From Acidobacteriota bacterium (GTDB lineage: Bacteria; Acidobacteriota; Terriglobia; Terriglobales; Acidobacteriaceae): a stretch of DNA of 14,123 bases. Shown here one piece after another: positions 1 to 7,393 of the stretch. Location of the stretch: assembly GCA_028873155.1 (NCBI GenBank), contig JAGWML010000049.1, forward strand, positions 1-14,123, written 5' to 3'. The number at the start of each line of letters is the position of its first letter. Within the stretch, counting starts at the first letter, position 1. The notes beneath the pieces are model-generated. The model had not been told where the DNA came from. It made no database searches and was given only the letters and a program-made list of their open reading frames with translations. The position numbers and the translations under genes were made by a program.

Positions 1-2
1 GA

Positions 3-1127
3 GCTATTGGCTGGTTCTGCGCAGCGTTGACACTCCTTCTCTCTGGTGCATGCATCTTCCTTGGTTACTGCCTTATTCCCCCTGGCATCGCCGAGTATTT
101 CCCATCGCTCGCGTCTGGTGCCGCTCTAACCGCGCTCCACGGCGGAGATCCACTCCGTTCCGCATCCGTTTTCGCACTTCTCGCCATCATCAGCGTCCTC
201 GCCCGCTCAGGCGCCACGGCCGCCAATCGGATCGCAGATGTTCTCAAAATCGCTGCGTGTTTGCTGGTGATGAATCTCTTCTGGGAATTCACGTTGAATC
301 TGGTCGGCGCGCTCCCGGCCAACAGTCCTCGTAGCATCTCGCCGGAAAAGCTAGTGTGTCTCGCCCTGCTCACCTACGTAGCCGTGCTTCGCGAGTCAGA
401 GTTTCCTCTCTTCCGCATTTACCTCGGCTCATCCATGGGCAGCCGTGTCGCGCGATGGCTGCTTCCCATCCTCATCGTTCTTCAGTGGATCCGCGAGGTG
501 ATCCGCGCGCGTCTCACTCTCCATCCCATCTTCTTGCCTTTCTACAGTGCGCCCATTCTCGCCTCCATCGCGTCCCTGGTGATGGTCACGCTGGTTTTGG
601 TCATTGCGCTTCGGATCAACCGGCTGGAGAACTCCATTCGTGACCTCACACTCCGCGATGGCCTTACGGGACTCTACAACGTGAAGGGATTTCACCTGCT
701 CGCGGAGAGCGCCCTGCTCAATGCGCGCCGCGCACAATTGCCCTTTTCGGTCCTCTTCATCGACCTCGACGGCCTCAAGAAGATTAATGACACGCACGGC
801 CACCACATCGGCTCAGCCGCGCTCACTGAAACTGCCAAGCTCCTCGCCAACAGCTTCCGCGAAAACGACATCGTCGGCCGCATCGGCGGCGATGAGTTCG
901 CCGTCGCCGGCCAGTTGGATGAGACCGCTCTCCGCACCGTCATCCATCGGCTCCAAGCCATCACAGCCGCGCGTAATCCCGAGATCCAGCGTCGCTTCCC
1001 GCTCAGCTTCAGCATCGGTTACGCCGTCGCCTCATTGGACAACAACGAGTCCCTTCGCGAACTCATCCACCGCGCGGATATGGCAATGTACCGGGAGAAA
1101 GCCGTCTCGCATACTGTTGCCGTCTAG
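3..1127 (+). CDS. Membrane-anchored diguanylate cyclase (GGDEF), 5' partial
   Basis: Predicted to make cyclic di-GMP from two GTP at the inner membrane. The frame is open to the left edge of the window, so the N-terminus is missing; the first possible start inside (TTG at 27) lies within a hydrophobic stretch and is unlikely to be real. Numbering from that TTG, residues 1-200 hold about five or six hydrophobic segments with no recognised sensor domain, then a short linker and a GGDEF domain (about 210-360). The substrate region FIDLDGLKKIND is at 244-255 and the signature GGDEF at 287-291 is intact. RxxD (REND, 278-281) stands exactly five residues before GGDEF, the spacing of a canonical product-inhibition I-site. 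There is no EAL domain. The cyclase call is firm; the signal sensed is unknown. It converges on glgA with 24 bases between the stops and no clear terminator. Confidence 0.93.
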   Translation, partial: AIGWFCAALTLLLSGACIFLGYCLIPPGIAEYFPSLASGAALTALHGGDPLRSASVFALLAIISVLARSGATAANRIADVLKIAACLLVMNLFWEFTLNLVGALPANSPRSISPEKLVCLALLTYVAVLRESEFPLFRIYLGSSMGSRVARWLLPILIVLQWIREVIRARLTLHPIFLPFYSAPILASIASLVMVTLVLVIALRINRLENSIRDLTLRDGLTGLYNVKGFHLLAESALLNARRAQLPFSVLFIDLDGLKKINDTHGHHIGSAALTETAKLLANSFRENDIVGRIGGDEFAVAGQLDETALRTVIHRLQAITAARNPEIQRRFPLSFSIGYAVASLDNNESLRELIHRADMAMYREKAVSHTVAV

Positions 1128-1151
1128 GCTCACCACGTCGACATAAGCCGT

Positions 1152-2618
1152 TCAGTTCGAAATTCCTCTGCCCCGCACCGCCTCGCCATACACTACTGCA
1201 TACTCCTGCGCTGCCACCGCCCAGCCAAACTCCCGCTGCATCCCGTTGCGCTGAAGCTTCACCCACTGCTCGTCATCCACGAACGCCTGCAACGCGCGAT
1301 CCAGCGCCGCCAGCAGCGCGCCGCTCGTCGCATCATGAAACTTGACTCCGGTCCCTGTTCCCGTCTCCGCTTGCCACTCCTCCACCGTATCGTCCAGCCC
1401 GCCTGTCGCCCGCACCACCGGCACCGTGCCATAGCGCATCGCGTACATCTGGTTCAATCCGCACGGCTCGTACCGCGATGGCATCACCACCAGGTCGGCA
1501 CCCGCCGTTACCTTGTGCGCCATCACGTCGTCATAGCGCAGCTCAACAGCGACCTGACTCGGGCTTCTCTGCGCCCAGGCACGCATCATCCCTTCGTAAT
1601 GCGCCTCGCCCGTTCCCAGAATCACCACCACTACATTCCGCTCCCCCAGACTCTTCGCCGCATCTGCCAGCAGGTCCACACCTTTCTGATAGACCAGCCG
1701 CGAAACAATCCCAATCACCGCCGTCCCATCAGCCACGCCTTCCAACCCAAACGCATGCAGCAGGTCTGCCCTGCATGCGCGCTTGCCCTCTAACCGCTCG
1801 CTCGTGTAATGCGCCGCCAGGTTGCCGTCGCGCGCGGGGTCCCACTCGCTCATATCCACGCCGTTCAAAATGCCTCGCAGGTCCCCTCTCCGCCATCGCA
1901 GCACACCATCCAGGCTCGCTCCAAACGCCGGTGTCTGTATCTCCTCCGCATACTTGCGGCTCACCGTCGTAATGCGCTCGCTGCACGTGATGCCGCCCTT
2001 CAGAAAATTGAACCGCCCGTAATGCTCCACACCCTCCGGCGTATACACCTCCCACGGCAGCAGCAGCCGGTCCACCGTCTCCGCGGCAAACGTCCCCTGA
2101 TATCCGGCGTTGTGAATCGTCAATACCGTCGCCGTTCCACGCAGCGCCGGGTCGTGCCGATATACCGTCTTCAGATACACCGCCACCATCGCCGCCTGCC
2201 AGTCATGCAGGTGAAACACCTCCGGCACGCCCAACTGCTTCGCCGCCTCCAGCACCGCCCGGCAAAACAGCCCGAATCTCTCCCAGTTGTCCTCGTACTC
2301 GCCGCCCGGCCCGCCATACAGCCCCTCGCGTCCAAACAGCTCCGGGCAGTCAATGAAATAGAACTGCACGCCGTCGTGTCTGCCGCCATCCACCACGCTT
2401 ACGAACCGGTTCGAATGCTGGAAAGGGATTGTGATCGAAGCAATCGCCGTCTTCCACTCATGCCGTAGCAGCTCCCGCATTGCGGCATAGAAAGGCATAT
2501 ACACCGCGACCTCAGACCCTTGCTGCGCCAGCTCCGCCGAAAGAGCGCCCACCACCTCGCCCAATCCGCCCGTCGATGCAAATGGAACGCACTCCGAGGC
2601 CACCAACGCAATCCGCAT
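1152..2618 (-). CDS. glgA: Glycogen synthase (ADP-glucose-type, GT5)
   Basis: Cytoplasmic enzyme that extends alpha-1,4-glucan chains from ADP-glucose for glycogen storage. At 488 residues it has the usual bacterial GlgA length. The N-terminal GT5 domain shows SECVPF, TGGLGEVVGAL, HLHDWQA (D139) and TIHNAGYQG (H169). The C-terminal Rossmann domain shows SRLVYQKG (R307, K312) and SRYEPCGLNQMYAMRYGT (E384, C386), matching the E. coli catalytic and nucleotide-binding residues R300, K305, E377 and C379. The oddity is residue 15: the family's KxGGL lysine (K15 in E. coli) is serine here (STGGL). The ATG is supported by a GGAGGAGGAGG Shine-Dalgarno eight bases upstream. It is divergent from the acetyltransferase gene with an 82-base spacer. 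No other glycogen gene (glgC, glgB, glgP) is in the window. The family call is firm; donor preference is open because of residue 15. Confidence 0.95.
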   Translation of the reverse strand: MRIALVASECVPFASTGGLGEVVGALSAELAQQGSEVAVYMPFYAAMRELLRHEWKTAIASITIPFQHSNRFVSVVDGGRHDGVQFYFIDCPELFGREGLYGGPGGEYEDNWERFGLFCRAVLEAAKQLGVPEVFHLHDWQAAMVAVYLKTVYRHDPALRGTATVLTIHNAGYQGTFAAETVDRLLLPWEVYTPEGVEHYGRFNFLKGGITCSERITTVSRKYAEEIQTPAFGASLDGVLRWRRGDLRGILNGVDMSEWDPARDGNLAAHYTSERLEGKRACRADLLHAFGLEGVADGTAVIGIVSRLVYQKGVDLLADAAKSLGERNVVVVILGTGEAHYEGMMRAWAQRSPSQVAVELRYDDVMAHKVTAGADLVVMPSRYEPCGLNQMYAMRYGTVPVVRATGGLDDTVEEWQAETGTGTGVKFHDATSGALLAALDRALQAFVDDEQWVKLQRNGMQREFGWAVAAQEYAVVYGEAVRGRGISN

Positions 2619-2626
2619 CCTTCAAT

Positions 2627-2637
2627 CCTCCTCCTCC
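2627..2637 (-). promoter_or_regulatory. Extended Shine-Dalgarno of glgA
   Basis: The minus strand reads GGAGGAGGAGG, three overlapping GGAGG cores, ending eight bases before the glgA ATG. This fixes the start codon and predicts strong translation initiation. Confidence 0.75.
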
Positions 2638-2700
2638 GGCCGCTGCGGCGCTTCATCGCATTTGCGCATCGCCCGGTCCGCTTCTGTCATCCTGTACACA

Positions 2701-3414
2701 ATGGCCGCTTCCTATCCGCTCGACAACCCCATCTGGAGCGCCCTGAACACGGAGCACTCTCGCTTCGCCCTTGGCAACGGGCAGGCGGCGCGCTACCTGC
2801 CTGAGATCGGCCCGCTCAGTGCCCTATGCCACCCGTCGCCTGCCGGATATGATGCGCTCCGCGCACTTGCCGCTGCCGGCGAGCCTCTCGTCGTCTTTCT
2901 CACATCTCCGGCCAGCCCGCAGCCCGGATGGTCGCTCCTGCGCTCCGAGCCGCTCGACCAGATGATTCTTGAGCCGATCCGGCCGCAGCCCCTGCCGCCA
3001 CTTCCGGCTCAACTGAACCCGTCCCTCACGCTGCGCCGCCTCGCCGCCGCAGACGTTCCCGCCATGCGTGAACTTGCTGCTCTCACCGAGCCCGGCCCCT
3101 TCCGCGAGCGCACCGTTGAGCTCGGCTGCTTCTGGGGTATCTTCGAGGGCGAGACTCTCCTTTCCATGGCCGGCCAGCGTCTCCACCTGCCCCAGTTCAC
3201 TGAGGTCAGCGCCGTCTGCACGCATCCCTCTGCTCGGGGTCGCGGCCTTGCCCGCATCCTCGTCGACGTCTCCATGCAGGCCATCCTCCGCCAGGGCCGC
3301 ACGCCCTTTCTCCACGTCCTGCCCGGAAATGAAGGCGCCATCCGTGTCTACCGCTCGCTCGGCTTCGTGCTGCGCCGTGACCTGTACCTCGGCGTATACC
3401 GCAAAGAATCCTAG
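2701..3414 (+). CDS. GNAT-family N-acetyltransferase (FR47-like)
   Basis: Predicted acetyl-CoA-dependent N-acetyltransferase; the substrate is unknown. With the ATG at 2701 it has 237 residues: a poorly conserved N-terminal half (1-105, ending in a proline-rich linker around 93-107) and a C-terminal GNAT domain (about 108-235). The acetyl-CoA P-loop is visible as HPSARGRGLA (175-184, fitting R-x-x-G-x-A), preceded by the strand EVSAVCT, and the late GNAT signature NEGAIRVYRSLGF lies at 210-222. This two-part layout fits the FR47/glycine N-acyltransferase-like group. The frame extends upstream to a TTG at 2662, but the ATG is preferred. No Shine-Dalgarno is visible before either. A weak promoter-like pair (TTGCGC at 2662, TGTCAT at 2685, 17-base spacer) would start transcription almost at the ATG, so a leaderless mRNA is possible. 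rsmA follows 34 bases downstream, probably in the same transcript. Confidence 0.85.
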   Translation: MAASYPLDNPIWSALNTEHSRFALGNGQAARYLPEIGPLSALCHPSPAGYDALRALAAAGEPLVVFLTSPASPQPGWSLLRSEPLDQMILEPIRPQPLPPLPAQLNPSLTLRRLAAADVPAMRELAALTEPGPFRERTVELGCFWGIFEGETLLSMAGQRLHLPQFTEVSAVCTHPSARGRGLARILVDVSMQAILRQGRTPFLHVLPGNEGAIRVYRSLGFVLRRDLYLGVYRKES

Positions 3415-3448
3415 TCCGCTTCACGCCTCGATTACCATCAGGAAAGTG

Positions 3449-4273
3449 ATGCCCGCCCGCTCCAGACTCGGCCAGAACTTTCTCCACGACGCCGCTGCCA
3501 TCCAGCGCATCATCGCCGCTCTCGGCGACTGTTCCCAGCGCCTCGTCGTCGAAATCGGCCCAGGCAAAGGCGCCATCACCCGTCTGCTCGCCGAGCGCGC
3601 CCGCCACGTACTCGCCATCGAGCTCGACCCCGTTCTCGCCGCGCGCCTTCGCGACACGTTCCCGCCCGAACGCGTCACCGTCGCTCCTATCGATGTCCTG
3701 AATTTTGACTTTGCCGCTGCTGCGGCCGGCGCAGGGGAGCGCCTTGTCGTCGTCGGCAACCTGCCCTACTACATCACGTCGCCGATTCTCCTCAAGCTCG
3801 CCGAAAACGCCGCGTCTCTCGACTTTGCCGTTCTCATGGTTCAGCGCGAAGTCGCCGACCGCGTCGCAGCCGCGCCCGGCTCACGCGACTACGGCCTGCT
3901 CACCGTCACGGTTCAGCTCCACGGTCCCGTACAGACGCTTTTCACCCTGCCGCCCGAGGCGTTCTCCCCGCCGCCCGAGGTCCACTCCACCGTCTTCCGC
4001 TGGCGGTTTCAGCCGCGCTTTACCGCCCTCGGCATTGACCCCACATCGTTTACTGCGCTTCTCCGCCAGGCCTTTGCGCAGAAACGCAAGACCTTAGCCA
4101 ACAACCTCCGCGCCGCGGGCTACTCTGCCGACCATATCCAGGCGGCGCTCTCCATCGCCGCCATCCAGCCCACCACACGCGCCGAAGCACTCTCGATTGA
4201 TGAATTAGCTGCTCTTTGGAAGAGTCTTGCAGCGACACAGGGCGCAGGCGCAGCCGCGCCGGAGGTCAACTGA
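3449..4273 (+). CDS. rsmA: 16S rRNA (adenine1518-N6/adenine1519-N6)-dimethyltransferase
   Basis: RsmA (KsgA) dimethylates two adjacent adenines in the 3'-terminal helix 45 of 16S rRNA using S-adenosylmethionine, a late step of 30S assembly; loss commonly gives kasugamycin resistance in other bacteria. The product has 274 residues, a normal length. Motifs in order are SRLGQNFLHD (5-14), the SAM-binding EIGPGKGAITRLL (35-47), the acidic residue of motif II in AIELD (56-60), the catalytic NLPYYITSPIL (104-114), the loop FSPPPEVHS (172-180), and the C-terminal RQAFAQKRKTLANNL (206-220). The same frame is open far upstream through the acetyltransferase gene, but conservation begins at this ATG and AGGAAAG stands just before it. 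An in-frame GTG lies immediately upstream. It follows the GNAT gene by 34 bases, and its stop lies 16 bases from the stop of the convergent FecR gene. Confidence 0.96.
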   Translation: MPARSRLGQNFLHDAAAIQRIIAALGDCSQRLVVEIGPGKGAITRLLAERARHVLAIELDPVLAARLRDTFPPERVTVAPIDVLNFDFAAAAAGAGERLVVVGNLPYYITSPILLKLAENAASLDFAVLMVQREVADRVAAAPGSRDYGLLTVTVQLHGPVQTLFTLPPEAFSPPPEVHSTVFRWRFQPRFTALGIDPTSFTALLRQAFAQKRKTLANNLRAAGYSADHIQAALSIAAIQPTTRAEALSIDELAALWKSLAATQGAGAAAPEVN

Positions 4274-4289
4274 CTCGTCGCTGCAGAGT

Positions 4290-5840
4290 TTAGCGGTGTC
4301 CACCACCACCGCCACCACCGCCGCCGCCGTGTGAGCCGCCACCACCCCCACCGCCGCCGCCATGTGAGCCTCCGCCACCGCCCGAGGACGACACATGTCC
4401 TCCGTAGCTTCCGCCGCTGGGACCCACCGGCCGGCCGTACGCGCCGCCCGACCGGCTGTAGGTGCCTGCCGCATAGGTCTGTCGTCCGGCGACGTTGCCA
4501 TACGGGTTGCCGTTGTAGCCGTAGTGCACGCCCGATGTCGGTCGCGAGAACGTCTGCATCTGCCTGTTCTGGCTGCTCTGGAAGCCGTTCGTGTACGTCG
4601 TCCGCGGTGCCAGCGGCCGCATCGGCTGCACCGTATTCCCAGCGATCACTCGCGGCGCATTCGTCACTCGAGTCGCCACGCTCGTCGCCCCCGGCGGCAT
4701 CCGGTTCACCGTAATCACGGGATGCGCTACATATCTGCCCTGCACCAGAGGCGCGCCACCTTTGGGCAGCACCGGCCCGCCCTTCGGCTGGATCGGCGGC
4801 TGCGGTGGCTGATAACGCTGGGGCCCGTTGCCCACATTCCCTGCCCAGCCCCCGTCATTGCCCCACCAGTACCCGCCTCCCGGCATCCAGCCCCACCCAA
4901 ACCCCGGATAGTAGTTCCACATCCCCATGTTGTACGGCATAAAGCCCCACGGCTCACCGGAAACCCATCCATAGCCCATGCCCGGCGTCCACATCCAGCT
5001 GCCCCAGCCATACGGGTCCCAGCCCGCGTTCTGCGCCTCATACGGCGACCACACATTCCCCTGGCCGGGCACGTTGTACCACTCGCCATTCGCATCCAGG
5101 TCGCTCCACGCCGGGTTCGCGCTCTGCGCCACATCCGTCGTGGCCTGCGTCCGCGCCGTCTCCTGCGCCGTCAACGCCTGGTCGCGGTCCTGGTTCCACG
5201 CATCCCACGAGTCCGGATCAATCGACTCCACCAGCGCCCAGTTCGTCGGATCCGCCGCGTTCAGCCGCACCGTCTCCCCGCCATGCATGTCAATCGACAT
5301 CGAGCCGCCATTATCCAGGTGCGCGTTTCCGCTGAAAACCGCCATCTCACCCGGCGGGTTATCCAGGTCCACCCGCATCACCGTGAATCCGCTCGCCGAC
5401 GCCACATTGTTGCCAAACCGCACCCGCATCCGCCCTGCCGCGCTGTCGCCCTGCAGCTCGAAATACCCCAGCCCGTTCTGCATGACCACTTCGGTGTCGG
5501 TCGCATCACCCTCCTGCCGCAGCACGCTCAGCGTCAGCGAGCTGTTCGGAGAAAGCCGCGCCACGCTGCCGTCTTCAAACTCCACCTCGGCCCGTCCATC
5601 ATCTGCCGTCGAAATCTGCGTGCCTTCAAAAAGCGGCGCATTCACCGGAGCCTGCTGCGCAAGCACCTGATTCCCCTGCGCAATCTGCACCTGGCCTTCC
5701 ACGTAGCTCAGGCGCACCGCCCGTTGCCCGCCCTGCTGGGCCTCAAGTCCCGCCGTGCCAGCCAGCAGCAAGGCCCCTGCCACCGCCGCGCCTATCCACC
5801 AGCCCCAGCGCCCAGTCCGGTTCCCCCGCTCGCTCGTCAT
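4290..5840 (-). CDS. Secreted FecR-domain protein with W/Y/G-rich region and poly-Gly tail
   Basis: An exported or surface protein of 516 residues; exact function unknown. Residues 11-35 form a signal peptide or membrane anchor (WWIGAAVAGALLLAGTAG, possible cleavage after AQ). Residues 40-200 resemble a FecR domain (VEGQVQIAQGN, LFEGTQISTADDGRAEVEF, DGSVARLSPNSSL, FTVMRVD). Residues 250-330 are rich in Trp, Tyr and Gly (GEWYNVPG, NVWSPY, GWDPYGWGSWMWTPG, EPWGFMPYNMGMW), like the repeats seen beside FecR domains in Acidobacteriota and Myxococcota (a DUF6600-like layout). A Pro/Asn/Arg-rich stretch follows, then a Gly/Ser/His tail (about 478-516). The ORF runs upstream to 5948, but the ATG at 5838-5840 is preferred because the signal peptide follows it and GGGTGGGAG precedes it; another ATG lies at 5862-5864. 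No FecI-type sigma factor or TonB receptor is nearby, so a classical iron-signalling role is unlikely. Confidence 0.85.
   Translation of the reverse strand: MTSERGNRTGRWGWWIGAAVAGALLLAGTAGLEAQQGGQRAVRLSYVEGQVQIAQGNQVLAQQAPVNAPLFEGTQISTADDGRAEVEFEDGSVARLSPNSSLTLSVLRQEGDATDTEVVMQNGLGYFELQGDSAAGRMRVRFGNNVASASGFTVMRVDLDNPPGEMAVFSGNAHLDNGGSMSIDMHGGETVRLNAADPTNWALVESIDPDSWDAWNQDRDQALTAQETARTQATTDVAQSANPAWSDLDANGEWYNVPGQGNVWSPYEAQNAGWDPYGWGSWMWTPGMGYGWVSGEPWGFMPYNMGMWNYYPGFGWGWMPGGGYWWGNDGGWAGNVGNGPQRYQPPQPPIQPKGGPVLPKGGAPLVQGRYVAHPVITVNRMPPGATSVATRVTNAPRVIAGNTVQPMRPLAPRTTYTNGFQSSQNRQMQTFSRPTSGVHYGYNGNPYGNVAGRQTYAAGTYSRSGGAYGRPVGPSGGSYGGHVSSSGGGGGSHGGGGGGGGGSHGGGGGGGGGGHR
4293..4370 (-). repeat. Trinucleotide-rich tandem repeat coding a poly-Gly/Ser-His tail
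   Basis: A run of GCC/ACC triplets on the plus strand encodes the end of the FecR-domain protein. An 11-residue unit, Ser-His followed by nine glycines (492-502), is followed by a second Ser-His with ten glycines (503-514) and a final His-Arg. The unit is about 33 bases and a multiple of three, so slippage would change tail length without a frameshift. Confidence 0.8.
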
Positions 5841-5972
5841 CGGCTCCCACCCTTTCAAGGCCATTCGATCCAGCCACCCTGATGCGGCCCCAACTATGCT
5901 TTGACACCCCGGAGAGGTGAAAAGTTGCTCTCCGGCTGCCCGCGTCATCCACTCAGTTCAGTTGCGCGCACT

Positions 5973-6620
5973 TCAAGGACAGCTCTGGGACAGCTTCGCC
6001 GCCCGTTTCCGCACCCGCTCCATCACGCCCGGATCTGCCGCCAGCCTCTGCAGCGTGTCCCGAATCGCGCATATCTGCTGCAGCCGACCATCCGCCGCCG
6101 CTTCGGTCATGAACTGGATCTGCTTGTCCAGCCCCAGCGGATCGTGCTCCCAGATCATTGTCAGCCGCTCGCCTTCGATCAGCGTCGCCGCCACTGAAAT
6201 CAGCGAGTCAGCCACCTCGCCAACCTCTCGCTCCTTCGCATAATTAAACGTGCAGGTCAGCGCCCCATTCGGCCCGCGGTACTCCAGCGTCTTCAGTCCC
6301 TGGAACGCCACCTTGCTGTGGTTCTCGCAGTTTCCCTGCGTCGGCGGGTGCTGATGCATCATGTCGAAGATCCGTCCCGCAAATGCCCCGCTCACCTGAA
6401 CATCCCGGTCAATCGCCTGCGGCTCCATTGACGGTGCCTCTGAGTCCTTTGCGCTGCCACGCTCCGCATGAAAATGCCCATTCCCATCCGGCCAGAGCAC
6501 CAGCGTCCACTGCGCGGGAATCAGTTGCGCATTCGAGTAGTTCAGCCGCACCTCGCTCATCGGCGCCGCCTGCGCCCGCGCAATGCCCGCCGCAAGCAGC
6601 ACCGCCCATAGCGCCCTCAT
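5973..6620 (-). CDS. Secreted four-cysteine protein of unknown function
   Basis: I do not recognise a named family. The product has 215 residues. Residues 1-19 look like a Sec signal peptide (MRALWAVLLAAGIARAQA), giving a mature protein of about 196 residues in the periplasm or outside. Four cysteines (98, 123, 184, 214) could form two disulfides. The middle has beta-like segments (EVRLNYSNAQ, QWTLVLWPDGNGHFH, LKTLEYRGPNGALTCTFNY) and the C-terminal third (about 165-213) is charged and probably helical. No catalytic motif or membrane segment is evident. The frame is open upstream to 7037 across ruvC, but that part is shadow: the ATG at 6618-6620 begins the signal peptide and shares the sequence ATGA with the ruvC stop. 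The four-base overlap implies translational coupling to ruvC. That the gene is real is likely; its role is unknown. Confidence 0.82.
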   Translation of the reverse strand: MRALWAVLLAAGIARAQAAPMSEVRLNYSNAQLIPAQWTLVLWPDGNGHFHAERGSAKDSEAPSMEPQAIDRDVQVSGAFAGRIFDMMHQHPPTQGNCENHSKVAFQGLKTLEYRGPNGALTCTFNYAKEREVGEVADSLISVAATLIEGERLTMIWEHDPLGLDKQIQFMTEAAADGRLQQICAIRDTLQRLAADPGVMERVRKRAAKLSQSCP

Positions 6621-7126
6621 CGCAACCCTCCGCTGCGCTCCAGCGTCTGCGCCGTGTGAATATGGCAGATCGCCACCGCCAGCGCATCCGCCGCATCCGC
6701 CGGCTCGGGAATCTCCACCAGTCCCAGCAGCCGCGCCACCATAAACTGCACCTGCTGCTTGTCCGCCAGCCCGTACCCCACCACGCTCGACTTGATCTTG
6801 AGCGGCGCGTACTCCGCCACCGGCACGCCCTGCGTTGCCGCCGCCAGCAGCGCCACACCCCTCACCTGTCCCAGCTTCAAGGCAGACTTCGCATTCACCG
6901 AGTAGAAGACCTCTTCGATCGCCACGATCTCCGGCTGCCATTCCGCCATCTGTGCGGCCAGTTCCCGGTACACCTGCGCCAGCCGTTCCGGCAGCGCCTT
7001 CGCCTTGTTCAACCGGATCGCCCCCAACGCTTTGCAAATCAGCCCGGCTTCACGGCCGGAGTCGTTCGACTCCACCACCCCGAATCCCGTCACTTCGGTG
7101 CCGCAATCGATTCCGAAGACCCGCAT
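6617..7126 (-). CDS. ruvC: Crossover junction endodeoxyribonuclease RuvC
   Basis: RuvC resolves Holliday junctions by paired nicks, working with the RuvAB branch-migration motor in recombinational repair. The product has 169 residues, the usual length. The RNase H-like catalytic carboxylates are visible: D7 in FGIDCGTEVTGFGV, E71 in VAIEEVFY, and D144 and D147 in PADAADALAVAICH, matching E. coli D7, E66, D138 and D141. The conserved SALKLGQVRGVALLAA (81-96) and VVGYGLADKQQVQ (115-127) are also present. The ATG has GAGGG three bases upstream, a rather short spacing. ruvA and ruvB are not in the window. Its last four bases overlap the start of the secreted-protein gene. Upstream is the 267-base spacer shared with divergent ackA, where its promoter should lie. 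Confidence 0.97.
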   Translation of the reverse strand: MRVFGIDCGTEVTGFGVVESNDSGREAGLICKALGAIRLNKAKALPERLAQVYRELAAQMAEWQPEIVAIEEVFYSVNAKSALKLGQVRGVALLAAATQGVPVAEYAPLKIKSSVVGYGLADKQQVQFMVARLLGLVEIPEPADAADALAVAICHIHTAQTLERSGGLR

Positions 7127-7393
7127 CGGCCCTCAGTGTATCGCAGCCTTCCACGCTGCGCCTGTGCTGCCCCAGACCCGCATTTCACCATCCCGCATCG
7201 CGGGCGCATCCCCCATCCCATGTGACCTCAATCACCCCCGCCTGCTCGCCGCCCTGCTAGCCTCATCCTTGATACAAAAACTGCGCCTTAGCCCACCGCA
7301 CCCCTCCCGCCCATCCGCGGGAAGACGCAGGGTACGATGAAAGTCTCCACCACGCGCTGACCCGTTCAGCCCCAACGTCGAGGGTATTGCTGC
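7127..7393. other. Divergent intergenic region between ruvC and ackA
   Basis: This 267-base spacer must carry promoters for both directions. I see no confident sigma-70 pair. Fragments include TTGATA at 7269-7274 and TACGAT at 7333-7338, neither with a well-placed partner. A small perfect hairpin (CCCGC-ATC-GCGGG) lies at 7192-7204. The ackA Shine-Dalgarno GAGGGT is at 7380-7385, eight bases before its ATG. No small ORF or RNA is convincing. Confidence 0.5.

Noticed and set aside
3068..3448. Long open frame upstream of rsmA (127 extra codons in frame)
   Set aside because: It overlaps the GNAT gene in another frame, is Ser/Ala/Pro-rich shadow sequence of GC-rich coding DNA, and RsmA conservation begins at the ATG at 3449 with its own ribosome site.
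4290..5840. FecR protein as an iron-uptake regulator
   Set aside because: No FecI-type sigma factor or TonB-dependent receptor is nearby, and the W/Y/G-rich and poly-Gly regions are unlike FecR regulators.
4395..5882. A 495-codon plus-strand open frame opposite the FecR gene
   Set aside because: Its product is Arg/His/Pro-rich, the typical antisense shadow of GC-rich coding sequence, whereas the minus strand encodes a coherent signal peptide and FecR domain.
6621..7037. Open frame fused upstream of the secreted four-cysteine protein
   Set aside because: It lies across ruvC in another frame with low-complexity Gly/Ala/Glu content; a clean signal peptide starts at 6620, so the extension is shadow.
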